Shown here one piece after another: positions 9,956 through 20,527 of a stretch of DNA of 64,000 nt (positions within the stretch are counted from its first letter, which is position 1; every line of letters begins with the position of its first letter). Both the position numbers and the translations under genes were made by a program. This DNA comes from Trichodelitschia bisporula. Its lineage: Eukaryota > Ascomycota > Dothideomycetes > Phaeotrichales > Phaeotrichaceae. A model generated the notes under the pieces. It saw only the letters and a list, made by a program, of their open reading frames with translations. It had not been told where the DNA came from and ran no database searches. The stretch lies in NCBI GenBank assembly GCA_010356995.1, contig ML996694.1, positions 247,224 through 311,223 on the forward strand. The letters run 5' to 3'.

Positions 9956-12514
9956 TATGATTATGAATCGTTTATCCGCGCTGGAGTCGCCGTGCGGTTA
10001 TGCGTTCAGTCGAATCGAGTCGTCTGTCGTCTGTCGAGACAAGGAGCGAAACCAATGGGACCGGCCAAAGGAACGTACGGGCGAGCCCAATGGAATACGA
10101 ATAGGATGTGGGAAGGTGCAGTGTCTTTCTTGATCGTTATTCTCAAAAGGGTTTCGTAGCAGGCCGGCTGACGAAGTCGAGAAGCAGAAGGAAACTCAGT
10201 TCCAGCTCAGCCACATGCGCCCTGTCCCCAAGAATATACTTCTGGATTTGCCGAGAAGCCAGCTAATGCGTTTCAAGGGCGATGACGCCGATGAAGAAAT
10301 GGAGAATTGAAGGGCGACTGGTGATGAGTTGTGCGGGGGCACTAAGTGTCGATTAGAGATGACGAGCGGGGATGGTGGGGCGGGGGAGGACGTCGCGGGC
10401 GAGATTGAGCAGTTGCGGGTCTCTCTGATCGGGGAGGGTGGGTGAGTCCGGATGAGCGGTGGGGCGGGAGGGTGTGTGCGATTCTGTGGTGAGGGAGTAT
10501 GGGCGATTTCAGGTAGATGTCCGGCAACGACAAATTGCGGGTTCGTCCCGGGACAACCACTTGGCCTGAATATTATGGTACAGGAAGCTCGGACAGTGCA
10601 ATATACAGACCAGAGAAGGTCTGGAGAAGACAACAAGGGCCGGGGTTGCTGGCGAGGTTTGGTTGATTGAATAGGAGTGGGAAAATAGCCAGCCTATTGA
10701 GAAGTGACCGCAAGTCCCGTAGGATTATCGATGGGTGATTCTTGTCTGATGTGAAGTGGGTTTCTGGGAGTAAGAGACAGCGTGAGAGAGGAAGAGGGAG
10801 AAGAAAGGTGAGGAGGAGAGTATTAGTCGGAAGGGGAGATGGATGGAGAAAGAAAGGAGTCCGACAAGACGACGACGTGTTGATGGAGAGATGTAAGAGA
10901 GCGAGGTGTCCGGTTGAGGAGGAAGAATTGGCATTGGGGGAGGGGGACGGGTCGGAATAGCGGAGTCACGGGGTTCCCATCTTTTTCGCGGGGGGTGCAC
11001 GAAGTTTTAGGGGAGGCTGGGGGCGGGGGGCTTCTCTTTGGAGTAGCGTCCTATGGCGCGGATTGGTGGGTTGGCGTCTAGACCTTGAGAGAGAAAGGCC
11101 CGATGGGAGGGGGTGGCCTGAATAGTTACAGTACAGTAGTACGCAGTACGGATGTACGGTAGAGGCAGGACGAGGCATTCATCCACTAAGATCGAAGGCT
11201 GTTCAGTGGCTAAGACGCTTAATGGTCTTAATGGAGGACACCAGCGTTTTGTCTCGCTCTTTGGCCTCCTCTTCTGACTCTGTTCTTCGGCCTCTTTTCT
11301 GGCTGTCGGAGGCTTGCAAGGCGCATGGTGATGTATCAGCAGTCCATCACGACCAATGACAGTGCAGCTATTAACATAAATCCAGGCCTATTTTCGCATT
11401 GAACTTGTCGGTCAGATATACTGCTTGCAACCGGCCGCCGTGCACACTCTCATGCAATGCGCAGATGTAGAGGATGCAGTACGTGCGGTCATCCTGATGT
11501 TCTATTCATAAACGTCAACCCCACGGTCGTCTGTTTCCAACTAACCCAAGACCTCGTCATCTACATGCAGCTTCCGTCAGGGGCAACATGAAACGCACCC
11601 GCCAGGAAGAAAGGAGGCGCTTCGGGAGACTTGATGCACTCACAGCACTGGCTGCGCCCAGCGGCAGCGTGCATGCAGGTCACATCCGCGCTTGAAGTGA
11701 CGAACATTGGCACTCGCTCATTGTTTTAACCTCCTCCCTAGGAGCAAGCCTTGTGGAGTGCATCAGCCGAGGGCCGCGTACGTCGTCGTCGTCACTTGCT
11801 GTCTCCTTGCCTTCATCTATCCTGCAGGCTGCAGCAAAAGCACCTATCCGCTTTCCAGTAACAATGTTGTATGAGGGAGGGCTAATGCATCCTACTATCG
11901 TACAAACAGTCAGCGTGCTTATTGGGGAATTGCCCATATTCTGACTGAGACGGTGAAGTCTTGATCTGAGGGGATACATTGCATCCTGTTCCATCACTTC
12001 AAGACGAACCTCTCAGACGGGAATTGGAGGGCCGTAGTCGATAACATTGTGACGTTCAGATTTGATGATGCCAGCTGTTGTTTCACGCTCCACGAATGCA
12101 CTCTGGTACGCAAACAAGTTCCAGTAGGAAACAAACGTTGCTCATCGTGTCCTCCGCAAACCTCAAACATTGATCGCTGAAAAGCTCGTCGCCTGGTCAC
12201 GTGCACGTCGAGCCCTATCGATACTGCCCTCCATGGCCAGCCAAAAGAAGTCGTGGCCCACTCAGTCCGCCAAACTGCCCAGGCCAGGCAGCAACGACAT
12301 TTCCCAGTGGCCCTTGGACGTGCATGCCAAACTCCCGGCCCAAGCGCGTCACGAACTCCCAACCCATCACATCCCTAATCTCTCCACATCACGACCCACA
12401 CCCACCCACCAGGTTCGCCCACCCGCCGCAAATCTCCCGCATCCCAACCCGAAACCACCATCTCCCCCCCCATCTATCGTCAACACACACCGCCCCCGCT
12501 CCCAATCTACCACC
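9956..12514. other. Gene-free stretch between divergent genes
   Basis: No gene that I can support. The first several hundred bases should be promoter and leader of the PUF gene (minus), and the last few hundred the promoter and leader of swc2 (plus). Around 10760-10960 the plus strand is GA-rich (GAGAGAGGAAGAGGGAG-like), a common fungal promoter or leader feature. Open frames on both strands here have no family features. Confidence 0.55.
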
Positions 12515-15346
12515 ATGCCCTCCACCGCCCCCGCCGACGACGACCCCGAAACGCCCATGGTGCTCGCCCGCCCGCGCCGCGCCAACGCCGGCTCCCACAT
12601 GTCCAAGCTCCTCGCCCTCGCCGAAGCCGAAGACGCCGAGCAGGCCGCCGCCTACGGCGAAATCTTCGCCGAAGCCCCGGATGATATCGAGTTCACGGCT
12701 GAGGGCGCCGACGACGGCGATGTCAGCCTGAGCAGCAGCAGCAGCGAGGACGAGAATGCGGGCGAGGAAGATGAGGGTGAGCGGGCTTTGCGCCGCGAGG
12801 AGCGTGGTGCGGCGGGCAAGCGCAAGCGCGAGTCCCTGCTGCAGCAGGCGATGAAGCGTGCGCGGGCGAAGACGGCGGCCAAGGCGGCGAAGGCGGTCAG
12901 GCTGGCGGAGGATGCATCATCGGCCGGAGATACGGCAGCTGTGGGTACAGCGGGGACAGCGGAGCGTCCGCGGAAGCGCTCTGAGCGCGTGTCGTGGCTG
13001 CCGACGGCTGACGACGGTCCCACGCGCGCGTCCTCGCGTAAGCTGGCGCAGATGAACCGCGCGGCGACACACGAGCGACTGAAGGAGAAGGAACAGCATC
13101 GGCTGCGCACGGTGGCAATCATGAAGGCGGCAGAGCAGCGAAAAGAGGGGACAAAAGCGAAGGTGCTCACACAGGCGGACCGGTTGGCCGCCGCCGCCGC
13201 GACAGAGCGACAAAATGCAAAGAGTTTGAATAAATGGGAAGAGACGGAACGGAGGCGCGTGGAGGAGCAGCGGGCACGGCTGGCGGCGCTGAAAAATCGG
13301 AAGCTTGAGGGGCCGGTCATCACGTATTGGAGTGGGCAGGCGGTTTGGCGGGGGGATACGCTCGTGTGGGTTGGCAAGCCTAGGGAAGAGAAGAAGACGG
13401 CTGCGAAAGGGCCGGGTATTTTGTGCGACAACAATAGCGCCCCGCCGACGCGGGAGGGGTCTCCCGCGGTGACATTGCAGGATCAGGCAAGCAAGAAGCC
13501 GGATGAGGAACTTCAGGGGGAGAAGAACGAGCAGCCATCCTCAACAACTCCCGTTCATTCGGAGAGCAACACGATCGACAAGGAGCCCAGCAACAACACC
13601 ATCAAAGTGGCTAAGCCCAATGCTACTACACCGAGCAACGACACCAAAGACGCCAACTCGCAGGCTACCACCCAAAGCACATCCGACGAAGCCACCATCG
13701 TCGTCCAACCCCTGAAGCGCCCCGCGTCACCTCCCGCTCCCAGATCAACCCTCCCTTCACAGCCTCCAGTCACTCAACCCTCCGCTCCGCCCAATCAAAC
13801 CTCCGCTCCGCCCAATCAAACCTCCGCTCCCCTCCCTCAACCCTCCGCCCCGCTCCCCACTAAACCCTCTGCTCCACCCTCTCAACCCTCCGCTCCACCC
13901 TCTCAACCCTCCATCCCGACCAGCACCCAAATCTCCTCCCCACCCACTCAACCCGCTCCCAAACCCCAAACCCTCGGCGAAATCCTCACCGCCCAGGCCA
14001 AATCAAACCCATCCGCAGACGACCACGATCACCCCATGCTCGATGCGCCCAGCCCCACAAAACCCGAGTCGTCGGCTGAGGAGGGCCCGTTTCTCGCCGG
14101 CATCATGCAGTGGGCGAATACCCCGGCGGGGCAACAGTCTTCGGGTGCGGTTCCGGCTTCGGCTTCGGCTTCGGTTTCGGTTCCGGCTTCGGTTTTGGTT
14201 TCGGCTTCGGCCCCGGCTTCGGCACCGGTTCCGGGCTCAAACTGGACCTCGATTCCGGCTTCTCCTTCAGCCCCCTGGCTCCCATCGGGTCCCCCGCCCG
14301 TACTGCCCGGCTGGCCCGCAGACCTCGAACCCCGTCACCAATTCCAAGTCTCTACCCGGGTTACTCCAGAAGAGCGCACAAGACTCGAAGCCCTATGGCA
14401 AGCGCAACAGCCCCCACGCCAACACCCACAAGTCCAAAACCGCATCCCCACCCCACCCCCCACCATCCCCCACCCCGTATCCACACATCCCGCCCCCCTC
14501 ACGAAATCCTCCTCTTCCGAATCCTCCTCCTCCGAACCCCAAACCACAACCGCAACCTACATCCTCCTCACCCTCCCCCCCCCCAACTCCACCACCGGCA
14601 CCCCAACCGAGCAACACACCCGCGACCGCGCCTCCCTCCTGCGCACCCTCCTCTCCTGGCCCGCGTCCGTGCCCACCACTGCGCCCTCCGCCCGCGCCAA
14701 GCTGGCCGCGCAGAAGAAAACGCCCTGCGTTGTCACTGGCGATCCGGCGCGATATGTCGATCCCCGCACCGGGCTCGCGTATAGGGATGCCAAGGCCTTG
14801 GCTGTGCTGAGGAAGGTTACTATGGGTGGATATCGCTGGTTGAATGGCGTGGGGGGCGGGATTTGGGTTGCGGTTCCGAGGGTCGAGGTCCCCGCTGACA
14901 CGACTGCGGGCGCTGGTTCTGGCAACGCGGTGGCCGGGGTGGGCGGTGTGAGGCCCGCACGGGGTGTGCCGGAAGGTTTCTGGAATCCGGATGCGGTTAA
15001 GCCGGCGCCTGCTTCGTTGTCCACGCCTGCTGATCCTGCGCCTGGGGGCCCGGCTCCGTCGTCTGCAACGCATTCCACTCCTGCTGTCGCGGGGCGCAAT
15101 CCAGCATCTGCTCCGCCTGCTCCGCCCGCGTCAGCTGCGCCAAAGGCCTCGGCGCTCGATGCCTCGTCTGTAAGCGTTGCGCCTGCGGCCCCGTGCGTGC
15201 CGCCCGGCTCTGGGAGGGGGAGTCCGGTGGTTTCGGTTGTTATTCCTGTTTCGCGCGAGGGGGTGGGAAGAGCTGAGGTGGAGGGTTCTGGACAGGGTGC
15301 GCCTGCGGGGGTGGGGGAGAGGCCGGATGTGAGCATGGAGGGGTAG
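12515..15346 (+). CDS. swc2: SWR1 complex subunit Swc2/Vps72 (YL1 family)
   Basis: Nuclear subunit of the SWR1 remodeller that binds H2A.Z-H2B and helps exchange it into chromatin (known for the family). Single exon, 943 residues from ATG 12515 (CTACCACCATGCC). The open frame runs upstream to 12170, but that part looks like leader. N-terminal YL1 region: RPRRANAGSHMSKLLALAE, then an acidic stretch (DDIEFTAEGADDGD, Ser run, EDENAGEEDEGE) expected to bind histones, then basic helices to about residue 260. The YL1-C motif is at about 730-785 (TPCVVTGDPARYVDPRTGLAYRD..ALAVLRKV). Between them lies a long low-complexity linker with a 21-base minisatellite (PSAPP-Q units) and a GCTTCG-type hexamer repeat giving Ser/Ala/Val runs. 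The C-terminus is Ala/Pro-rich. It is longer than typical family members because of these linkers. Confidence 0.88.
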   Translation: MPSTAPADDDPETPMVLARPRRANAGSHMSKLLALAEAEDAEQAAAYGEIFAEAPDDIEFTAEGADDGDVSLSSSSSEDENAGEEDEGERALRREERGAAGKRKRESLLQQAMKRARAKTAAKAAKAVRLAEDASSAGDTAAVGTAGTAERPRKRSERVSWLPTADDGPTRASSRKLAQMNRAATHERLKEKEQHRLRTVAIMKAAEQRKEGTKAKVLTQADRLAAAAATERQNAKSLNKWEETERRRVEEQRARLAALKNRKLEGPVITYWSGQAVWRGDTLVWVGKPREEKKTAAKGPGILCDNNSAPPTREGSPAVTLQDQASKKPDEELQGEKNEQPSSTTPVHSESNTIDKEPSNNTIKVAKPNATTPSNDTKDANSQATTQSTSDEATIVVQPLKRPASPPAPRSTLPSQPPVTQPSAPPNQTSAPPNQTSAPLPQPSAPLPTKPSAPPSQPSAPPSQPSIPTSTQISSPPTQPAPKPQTLGEILTAQAKSNPSADDHDHPMLDAPSPTKPESSAEEGPFLAGIMQWANTPAGQQSSGAVPASASASVSVPASVLVSASAPASAPVPGSNWTSIPASPSAPWLPSGPPPVLPGWPADLEPRHQFQVSTRVTPEERTRLEALWQAQQPPRQHPQVQNRIPTPPPTIPHPVSTHPAPLTKSSSSESSSSEPQTTTATYILLTLPPPNSTTGTPTEQHTRDRASLLRTLLSWPASVPTTAPSARAKLAAQKKTPCVVTGDPARYVDPRTGLAYRDAKALAVLRKVTMGGYRWLNGVGGGIWVAVPRVEVPADTTAGAGSGNAVAGVGGVRPARGVPEGFWNPDAVKPAPASLSTPADPAPGGPAPSSATHSTPAVAGRNPASAPPAPPASAAPKASALDASSVSVAPAAPCVPPGSGRGSPVVSVVIPVSREGVGRAEVEGSGQGAPAGVGERPDVSMEG
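13780..13915 (+). repeat. 21-base minisatellite inside swc2
   Basis: About six imperfect in-frame copies of a 21-base unit code for (P)SAPP-Q/T repeats. The copies vary (CCCAATCAAACC, CTCCCTCAACCC, CCCTCTCAACCC), but all keep a multiple of three. Confidence 0.75.
14143..14245 (+). repeat. GCTTCG/GGTTCC hexamer repeat inside swc2
   Basis: A run of six-base units such as GCTTCG, GTTTCG and GTTCCG encodes alternating Ser with Ala, Val or Pro. Because of the unit, the other frames read as Gly-Phe or Arg-Leu alternations; those are shadows. Confidence 0.75.
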
Positions 15347-15820
15347 GCGGGGTGGGATTGAATGGCTGCGTTGGGTTGTTGCTCCGATGGATGTGCGAAG
15401 ACACGGGCGTTCACTTCGCCCCCAGGTCACGTGGCCGATAACTGGTCTGTGCGAGTTTCAGCCTTATTGCATGTCACTGCACGTCGACCGGTCTGCGACG
15501 ACAATGTGACCACGGCGAGTGGTTGACAATTGGCTCAACTTGGCATGCGGGTGCGTCTGGATGTAGACAGTGCTCTCCTAACAAGTTGGTCAAATTCCTT
15601 GCTCTGCTGCGTGCGTGTGCATTCTGACCTTGAGATCAGCCCACTTTGACTTTTTTTTGCCTGACGATCATCATACACTCACCGGTTGCGGGATCTCAGA
15701 TGGCGCCGCGACTGTCCGCGCGCTGCATTCCGAGCCTCATGCGCTCCGAGTGCAATGCCTCATCCGCGCCATGCCAACGCATACCTCATGCACAACAACT
15801 CAACGCATGCTTCCTGCGCA

Positions 15821-16003
15821 CCTGCCCAGCTCTTGCCTCATGCGCACCTGCCCAGCTCATTCCACATGCACACCTGCCCAGCTCTTGCCTCATGCACGTT
15901 GTCCCAGCTCTTGCCTCATGCACGTTGTCCCAGCTCTTGCCTCATGCACGTTGTCCCAGCTCTTGCCTCATGCACGCTGTCCAAATCTTGCCTCTTGCAC
16001 ACC
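15821..16003 (+). repeat. 26-base minisatellite
   Basis: About seven tandem units with core CCCAGCTCTTGCCTCATGCA. Units 4 to 6 (starting with TTGT) appear identical; the outer units diverge. Since 26 is not a multiple of three, every frame cycles through the same three peptide phases, which explains why three forward frames stay open at once over about 16 units of sequence length. I take these frames as a by-product of the repeat, not as genes. Confidence 0.85.
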
Positions 16004-16024
16004 GCTCCAGCGCATGCCCCATTT

Positions 16025-16130
16025 GCGTCAGCAGTATGGCCCGTCAACGCCAGGTGTGTCCCTCATTCACGCCAGCAGTATCCCTCATCCACGCCGGCAG
16101 TTATGGCCCGTTCGCGCCAGCAGTATGACG
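16025..16130 (+). repeat. Short direct repeats around a GCCAGCAGTAT core
   Basis: The core GCCAGCAGTAT (or CGGCAGTTAT, GTCAGCAGTAT) recurs four times at about 16027, 16069, 16096 and 16116. It is linked by CCCTCATYCACGCC or GGCCCGTTCGC-type spacers. Confidence 0.6.
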
Positions 16131-16199
16131 TGTCGAGTTGGTGGCGCAAGTGGACCCGTTCGCGGTGGTGGAGGTCGATCGGTTCGGGGTGATGCGGCT

Positions 16200-16382
16200 G
16201 AGGGTGGGAAGGTTGAGCGAGGTGATTGATGTGAGCGAGGTGGGCGAGATGGACGAGATGGACGAGATGGGTGAGGAAAGCGAGACGAGAGGTGAGCGAA
16301 GTGAGTGAAGATGGGCGCGATGGCGAGTGAGCGAGGTGAGCGAGGTGAGCGAAGTGAGCGAGGTGAGTGAGGATGGGTGAGG
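16200..16382 (+). repeat. 9-base GTGAGCGAG-type repeat
   Basis: Many imperfect copies of GTGAGCGAG, GTGAGCGAA and GATGGACGA. The purest part lies at about 16326-16370. Confidence 0.7.
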
Positions 16383-16385
16383 TTC

Positions 16386-16485
16386 ATGCAGCTCTTCCGG
16401 TTTCTCAAGACATGATCGTGCGGCTCTTCCGGTTTCTCAAGACATGATCATGCGGCTCTTCAAGATATGATCGTGAGGCTTCTCA
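16386..16485 (+). repeat. About 32-base direct repeat
   Basis: Two near-identical units (TGCRGCTCTTCCGGTTTCTC followed by AAGACATGATC) are followed by two shortened ones (GGCTCTTCAAGATATGATCG and GGCTTCTCAAGAAG). Confidence 0.75.
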
Positions 16486-19400
16486 AGAAGACGTGTACTG
16501 GCTCCCATTCATATATACGAAATCGGCCGTCTCTTCCCGCTTTTGGAAGGTCGGTGGCGCTGATTTGAACCTGGCGTTAAGGTGGCCTTGCTGCAGGTCT
16601 CCTCTTGCATGACATGCTGGCGGTGTCTTCGCTACCGAGGGTGCTCATAAGATGCACTTGGTGCATGGGTATGATGCATGCGGCGCAGGGACCGGCCTCA
16701 AGACGCCCCGCTTTGGTGACTGCTTCTGGAACCCAGATCCTGTCTGCTGCGGTGGACCACCTGGCAATCGCTGGACATGAGCTCACCGTGAGCAACTTGC
16801 AGGCATTGGACGAACCCGGCGAATGATCGGCTTCAGAATAATCCAATGGTAACGCCGGTATCCTGTCGGTGCATGCGGCGGCCTGAATGAAAACGGGAGA
16901 AAAGGCAATAGCTCAACAGACCCAAGCCCCATGCGCCGCGGCGGCGTACTGTACCACTAGGCAAGGTGGGCGGCACTCCTACGTAGTACGAGGTACGTTT
17001 TATGTGCTGTTTTTGGAACCATCCACAGATCAGATGTTGCGAGGGTGGAATAACATGTGGCAGCAGCGACCGGAGCAAACGCAGGCCCGTTCGTGTAACT
17101 GGCCCCCGCACTTTCACACTTGCAGATTCACATCAGTTCACATTGCACAATTCCCCCGCTGATAATTATCTAGAACACGAGCTTCCCGCTCCTCAAATAA
17201 TTAACTCCGTCTGTCGAGGGGTGAGTCAGCTCGCCTGCGGAATATGTCCGCTTTTAGCTGACAGATGGCACGCGGAGGTTGCTGGCTAGCGATTGAGCTG
17301 CAGCGGAGCGGGGTGGCCTGGGACGATGCATCGAAGCGGCACTTCCGTACCGAGTGCACCGCGGCAAGGCGCTTTCACATCGATTACTCGCCCCACCACG
17401 ACTGGCCTGGGTAGTCGCCTGCATGATACTCGACCCTAGGTTCTAGACTTGAATAAAGCGGACAGAAAAAGCTCCGCTCAGATATTGAACACGACGCTCT
17501 CATAGGGAAAACTATCGACGACTCGAACGAGCCGCCAGCCTTGCAGCCGCGTCGCGAGCCAAACCCAGGCCTGAGGCACGACAACCTGCGGGGCGGCAAC
17601 ACTGATACTCCGATACCCCGCAGTACCATGCTGCAGTCTTGCAATGACCTGGCAGCCAATCAACAAAACTCGTCGGACTCGGCTTTCAGCCTCGCCCTTG
17701 ACTTTCCCTTCTCCATCCCCCATCAACACCCCCACGCCTTCTCATCGTTCAAGTTCCTTCATGGTCGGCATACTCTCCTACAGAGCGCAAAAGGAACGGA
17801 GTTTGTCGAGGTTGGACTGTGACTGGCCGATATGTACTACACACGCGCAGCTTTTCTGAGAAGGATTGGTTAGCCCAATCCCGATTCTAGTCTTCGAGGT
17901 TGCTGATGTGCCGAGTTTAGACACACATCATTGAATTTGGCCATCTCGTTCGGTCATTCTGCGCTACCCTAGATATGTGCCAGTCTGCGCATTCTGGATA
18001 TCTCTCTGTTGCCTTCATAGCCCCTTTGGTTGCCTTCTTTTGGACCGAAGTATAAAGCCCACCACGCATGGCTAGGAAGTTCGAATACGGGCATGTGAGA
18101 CTTCACTACTGGCTTGCATTTCGAGCAGCTTGTAAGGGCCTCCGCTAAAGAGTTCAAGGTACTTTCTCCCTTTGAATGTTCCTGACGAGATGAATTCTGA
18201 CTTTGCTTAAGCTAGACCGACGTGTTCCGGGACAGAGAACTAGCAACAGCCCTTTTGCAAACCATCCCGGCACAATACCACTGCAGGACGCGAACTTCGT
18301 TGTGAGAATTCCTCCCGCAAATATTTTCTGGTCGGATGCTAATTGCTGCGGTAGCGCCTTGACCATTTACGATCAAGGCCTCCCCGTCCCACAAGCGCAA
18401 GCACAGATATACAAGATGGGCAATCAAAAGAAATCAAGCCCGCTGACGAGGGAGAATCTCGATGCATTCAACTCCGGTACGAAAACGGACTGGAGCAAGG
18501 TGCCACCAGAACGTCCCAAGCGCGAGTCGACGACTGCTAGCGCTCAGAGGACCCTGTGCACCGAGTCGTCTTGCTCGCATATCTCTCTGGAGCTGGGGTG
18601 GCTTACATGCCCCCACCGACCCTTCACAGCAGTGGTGCGGCCTGGCGGAGCTAATGGAGCTGGGGAAGGAGTGGATGATATCGTGGCATCCCTGGAGGGG
18701 ACGATGCTGAATGACATGCAGGCGGAGCATGCTGCGCGCTGTGCTGTATAGGTGCGGCGGCTGGAAGGCTGGTTCGGAGGCGTGGGTGGGCAGTTCCAAA
18801 AGTCGATTCATTTGTCCCCTAATACTATTGCCTTCCTCTATATTCTAAAAGAATCAGTCTCATCAAACTGGCGACCTCTTTCAGTGCTCAACTGATGAGC
18901 GTCCCTCCAATCTGAGCTCCAAGGTACCTTAGCTTTGACTGTACTCTTGCCACAAACAAGCGGTGAGCAGGGAACAAGGCTTCAGGTGAATGCTCCGCGT
19001 CTAATGGGCTAAAGCATGGTGAGCGAGCGCCTCCCAGTGCAGCAAAGCAAAATTCCCACAGGAAACGTAAGGACAAGCATGACCGCCGGCGTACCTCTAT
19101 GCTCACAAGGCCGTTTGCGGCCATGAGCTGCATCCCGGCTCCTGTCATTTGCTGTAGTCCCTATAGCTGTGCCCCCTTGTCTATAATAACCTTCATCTTG
19201 GCGGTGACCGGTTAGCATCATTGTTGAACCCCCACACCTACACCCCCACTCTCCAACCGGCCTCTCAGCCCCGCACCTCGATCCGGCAAAGCCATCCCGG
19301 GGCCCAGGCCGGCGGCTCGTCGTCGCGGTCCGCCCCCCGCTAGCGCTATGACCTTCTCCACGACGTGGTGCGTTCAGCGTGTACGCTTTACCACTAGAAC

Positions 19401-19757
19401 TACTTGGTCACGGAATGCAGTCACCGTTCTCCTGACCGGCCTCAAACTCAACCGCTTCATGCGTGTCCGCAATCCCGCTGTATCCCACTTTCCACTGCAA
19501 GATATCTCACCTGTTTCCAGGATCCTAGCTGCACGGTCTGCGCTCGCGTGCAAGGTACAGCGAATGTGCAACGAGTTACGTCAGAAGCGGGAGCAAATTA
19601 TAACGCACAGACAACGCTGCAAGCGCCCGGCGCAGGGATGGCACTTTCTTTGAGTGGTGGACTCGAGTATGTACCTGCGCCGTACTTCGTAGTTGGTGGA
19701 GGAGTGCATGGTGGCTGCCAGGGGCCGCGCAACCTCGTTACTCACTTTTGTACTGTG

Positions 19758-19890
19758 CTCGCCTTGCTCCGTTGCTCCGTTGTTTCGCTGCTCAGTTGTT
19801 TCGGTGCTCCGTTGTTTCGTTGCTCCGTTGCTCCATTGTTTCATTATTGCGCTGTTCACATGTTCACATGTTCACATGTCGTAGAGTTAA
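19758..19890 (+). repeat. Octamer repeat (TTGCTCCG/TTGTTTCG) and triple TGTTCACA
   Basis: About ten alternating copies of TTGCTCCG and TTGTTTCG run to about 19850. Three copies of TGTTCACA follow at 19854-19877. No coding function is apparent. Confidence 0.75.
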
Positions 19891-20027
19891 TATCACGCAT
19901 TGTGAAGCACGTCTTTATACCGTATCGGACAAACTTCCGTTAACTGGTGGGCCCAATAGGTGGTCTCTCGGGTCTGTCCAACGGTGCGCCAAATCCTGGG
20001 ACAACGAGAAGATGTTACACAGCATGC

Positions 20028-20190
20028 TTGGCTCGCCCGCCGTGGGGTCGATATGCTCGCGGAGCTGAAGCCTAGCTTGCCAGTCGTGGGGTGAATACGC
20101 CTCGCGGCCCCACGACCGAGCTTGCCTCTCGTGGGGTTAATACTCTCGCGACATGAAGCCTAATTTAGCTTGCCGTCGTGGGTTGACTGC
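20028..20190 (+). repeat. About 50-base direct repeats
   Basis: Three to four imperfect units begin with GCTTGCC or GCTTGGCTCGCC followed by GTGGGGT, an ATA-CTCGCG block and, in most units, GAAGCCTA. They lie next to the inverted-repeat elements. Confidence 0.6.
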
Positions 20191-20315
20191 GTTATACGTG
20201 AGAGATGTGCTGCTCCATTGGCCATAGCTTGGAATCTCGCGTGGGGGATTGTGGGGTGCCGTTGCGACTGGGGGGGCGGGATCGGCGGGCCGGTGCTGCC
20301 TTTGTGGCGTAGGAG

Positions 20316-20411
20316 CAAGGGCTGATCGAAAAGGTCATGTCCTCCCCCGCGACTACATAGACCTCCGCCCAGAGTCGGCAAGAGGGGAACATGACCTTTT
20401 CGGGTAACCCA
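20316..20411. mobile_element. MITE-like inverted-repeat element, copy C
   Basis: Starts with CAAGGGCTGATCGAAAAGGT. A 14-base arm at 20327-20340 (CGAAAAGGTCATGT) is perfectly repeated in inverse at 20389-20402. The outer bases match more loosely. The arm layout (CAAGGGC, then GAAAA, then GT, then a C-rich CTCCCCCGC stretch) is shared with the elements at 20409, 26398 and 26525. It is non-autonomous, with no coding capacity. Confidence 0.6.
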
Positions 20412-20527
20412 TGGGTGAAAATTTGTCGCCGTCCCCTGGAAAATTCTGGCTGCTTCTTGCTGGGTACTGTATGAAGCAAGGACTATTGGTGTGGGGGCGC
20501 AACGACTTTTTCACCCGGCCCTTGGGG
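20409..20527. mobile_element. MITE-like inverted-repeat element, copy D
   Basis: Abuts copy C. The left arm GGGTGAAAATTTGTCG is only partly matched by the right arm, whose inverse reads CCAAGGGCCGGGTGAAAAAG then TCG. The right arm matches the arms of the element at 26398-26489 closely, so membership of the same family is likely. Copies C and D may instead be one 212-base composite ending in CAAGGGC on both sides. Confidence 0.5.

Noticed and set aside
10196-10636. 146-codon minus-strand frame upstream of the PUF gene
   Set aside because: Pro/Ser/His-rich, no family features, and placed where the PUF leader or promoter is expected.
12652-13434. 260-codon minus-strand open frame opposite swc2
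   Set aside because: It is the antisense of an intact YL1 protein and has Ser/Arg/Cys-rich composition with no family features; GC-rich codon use opens such shadows.
15821-16003. CRISPR-like array
   Set aside because: The repeats are directly adjacent with no unique spacers; it is a eukaryotic minisatellite.
18203-18751. 182-codon plus-strand frame (first ATG at 18416)
   Set aside because: No domain, no good promoter or intron signals, and composition changes along its length. Kept only as a remark in the gene-free entry.
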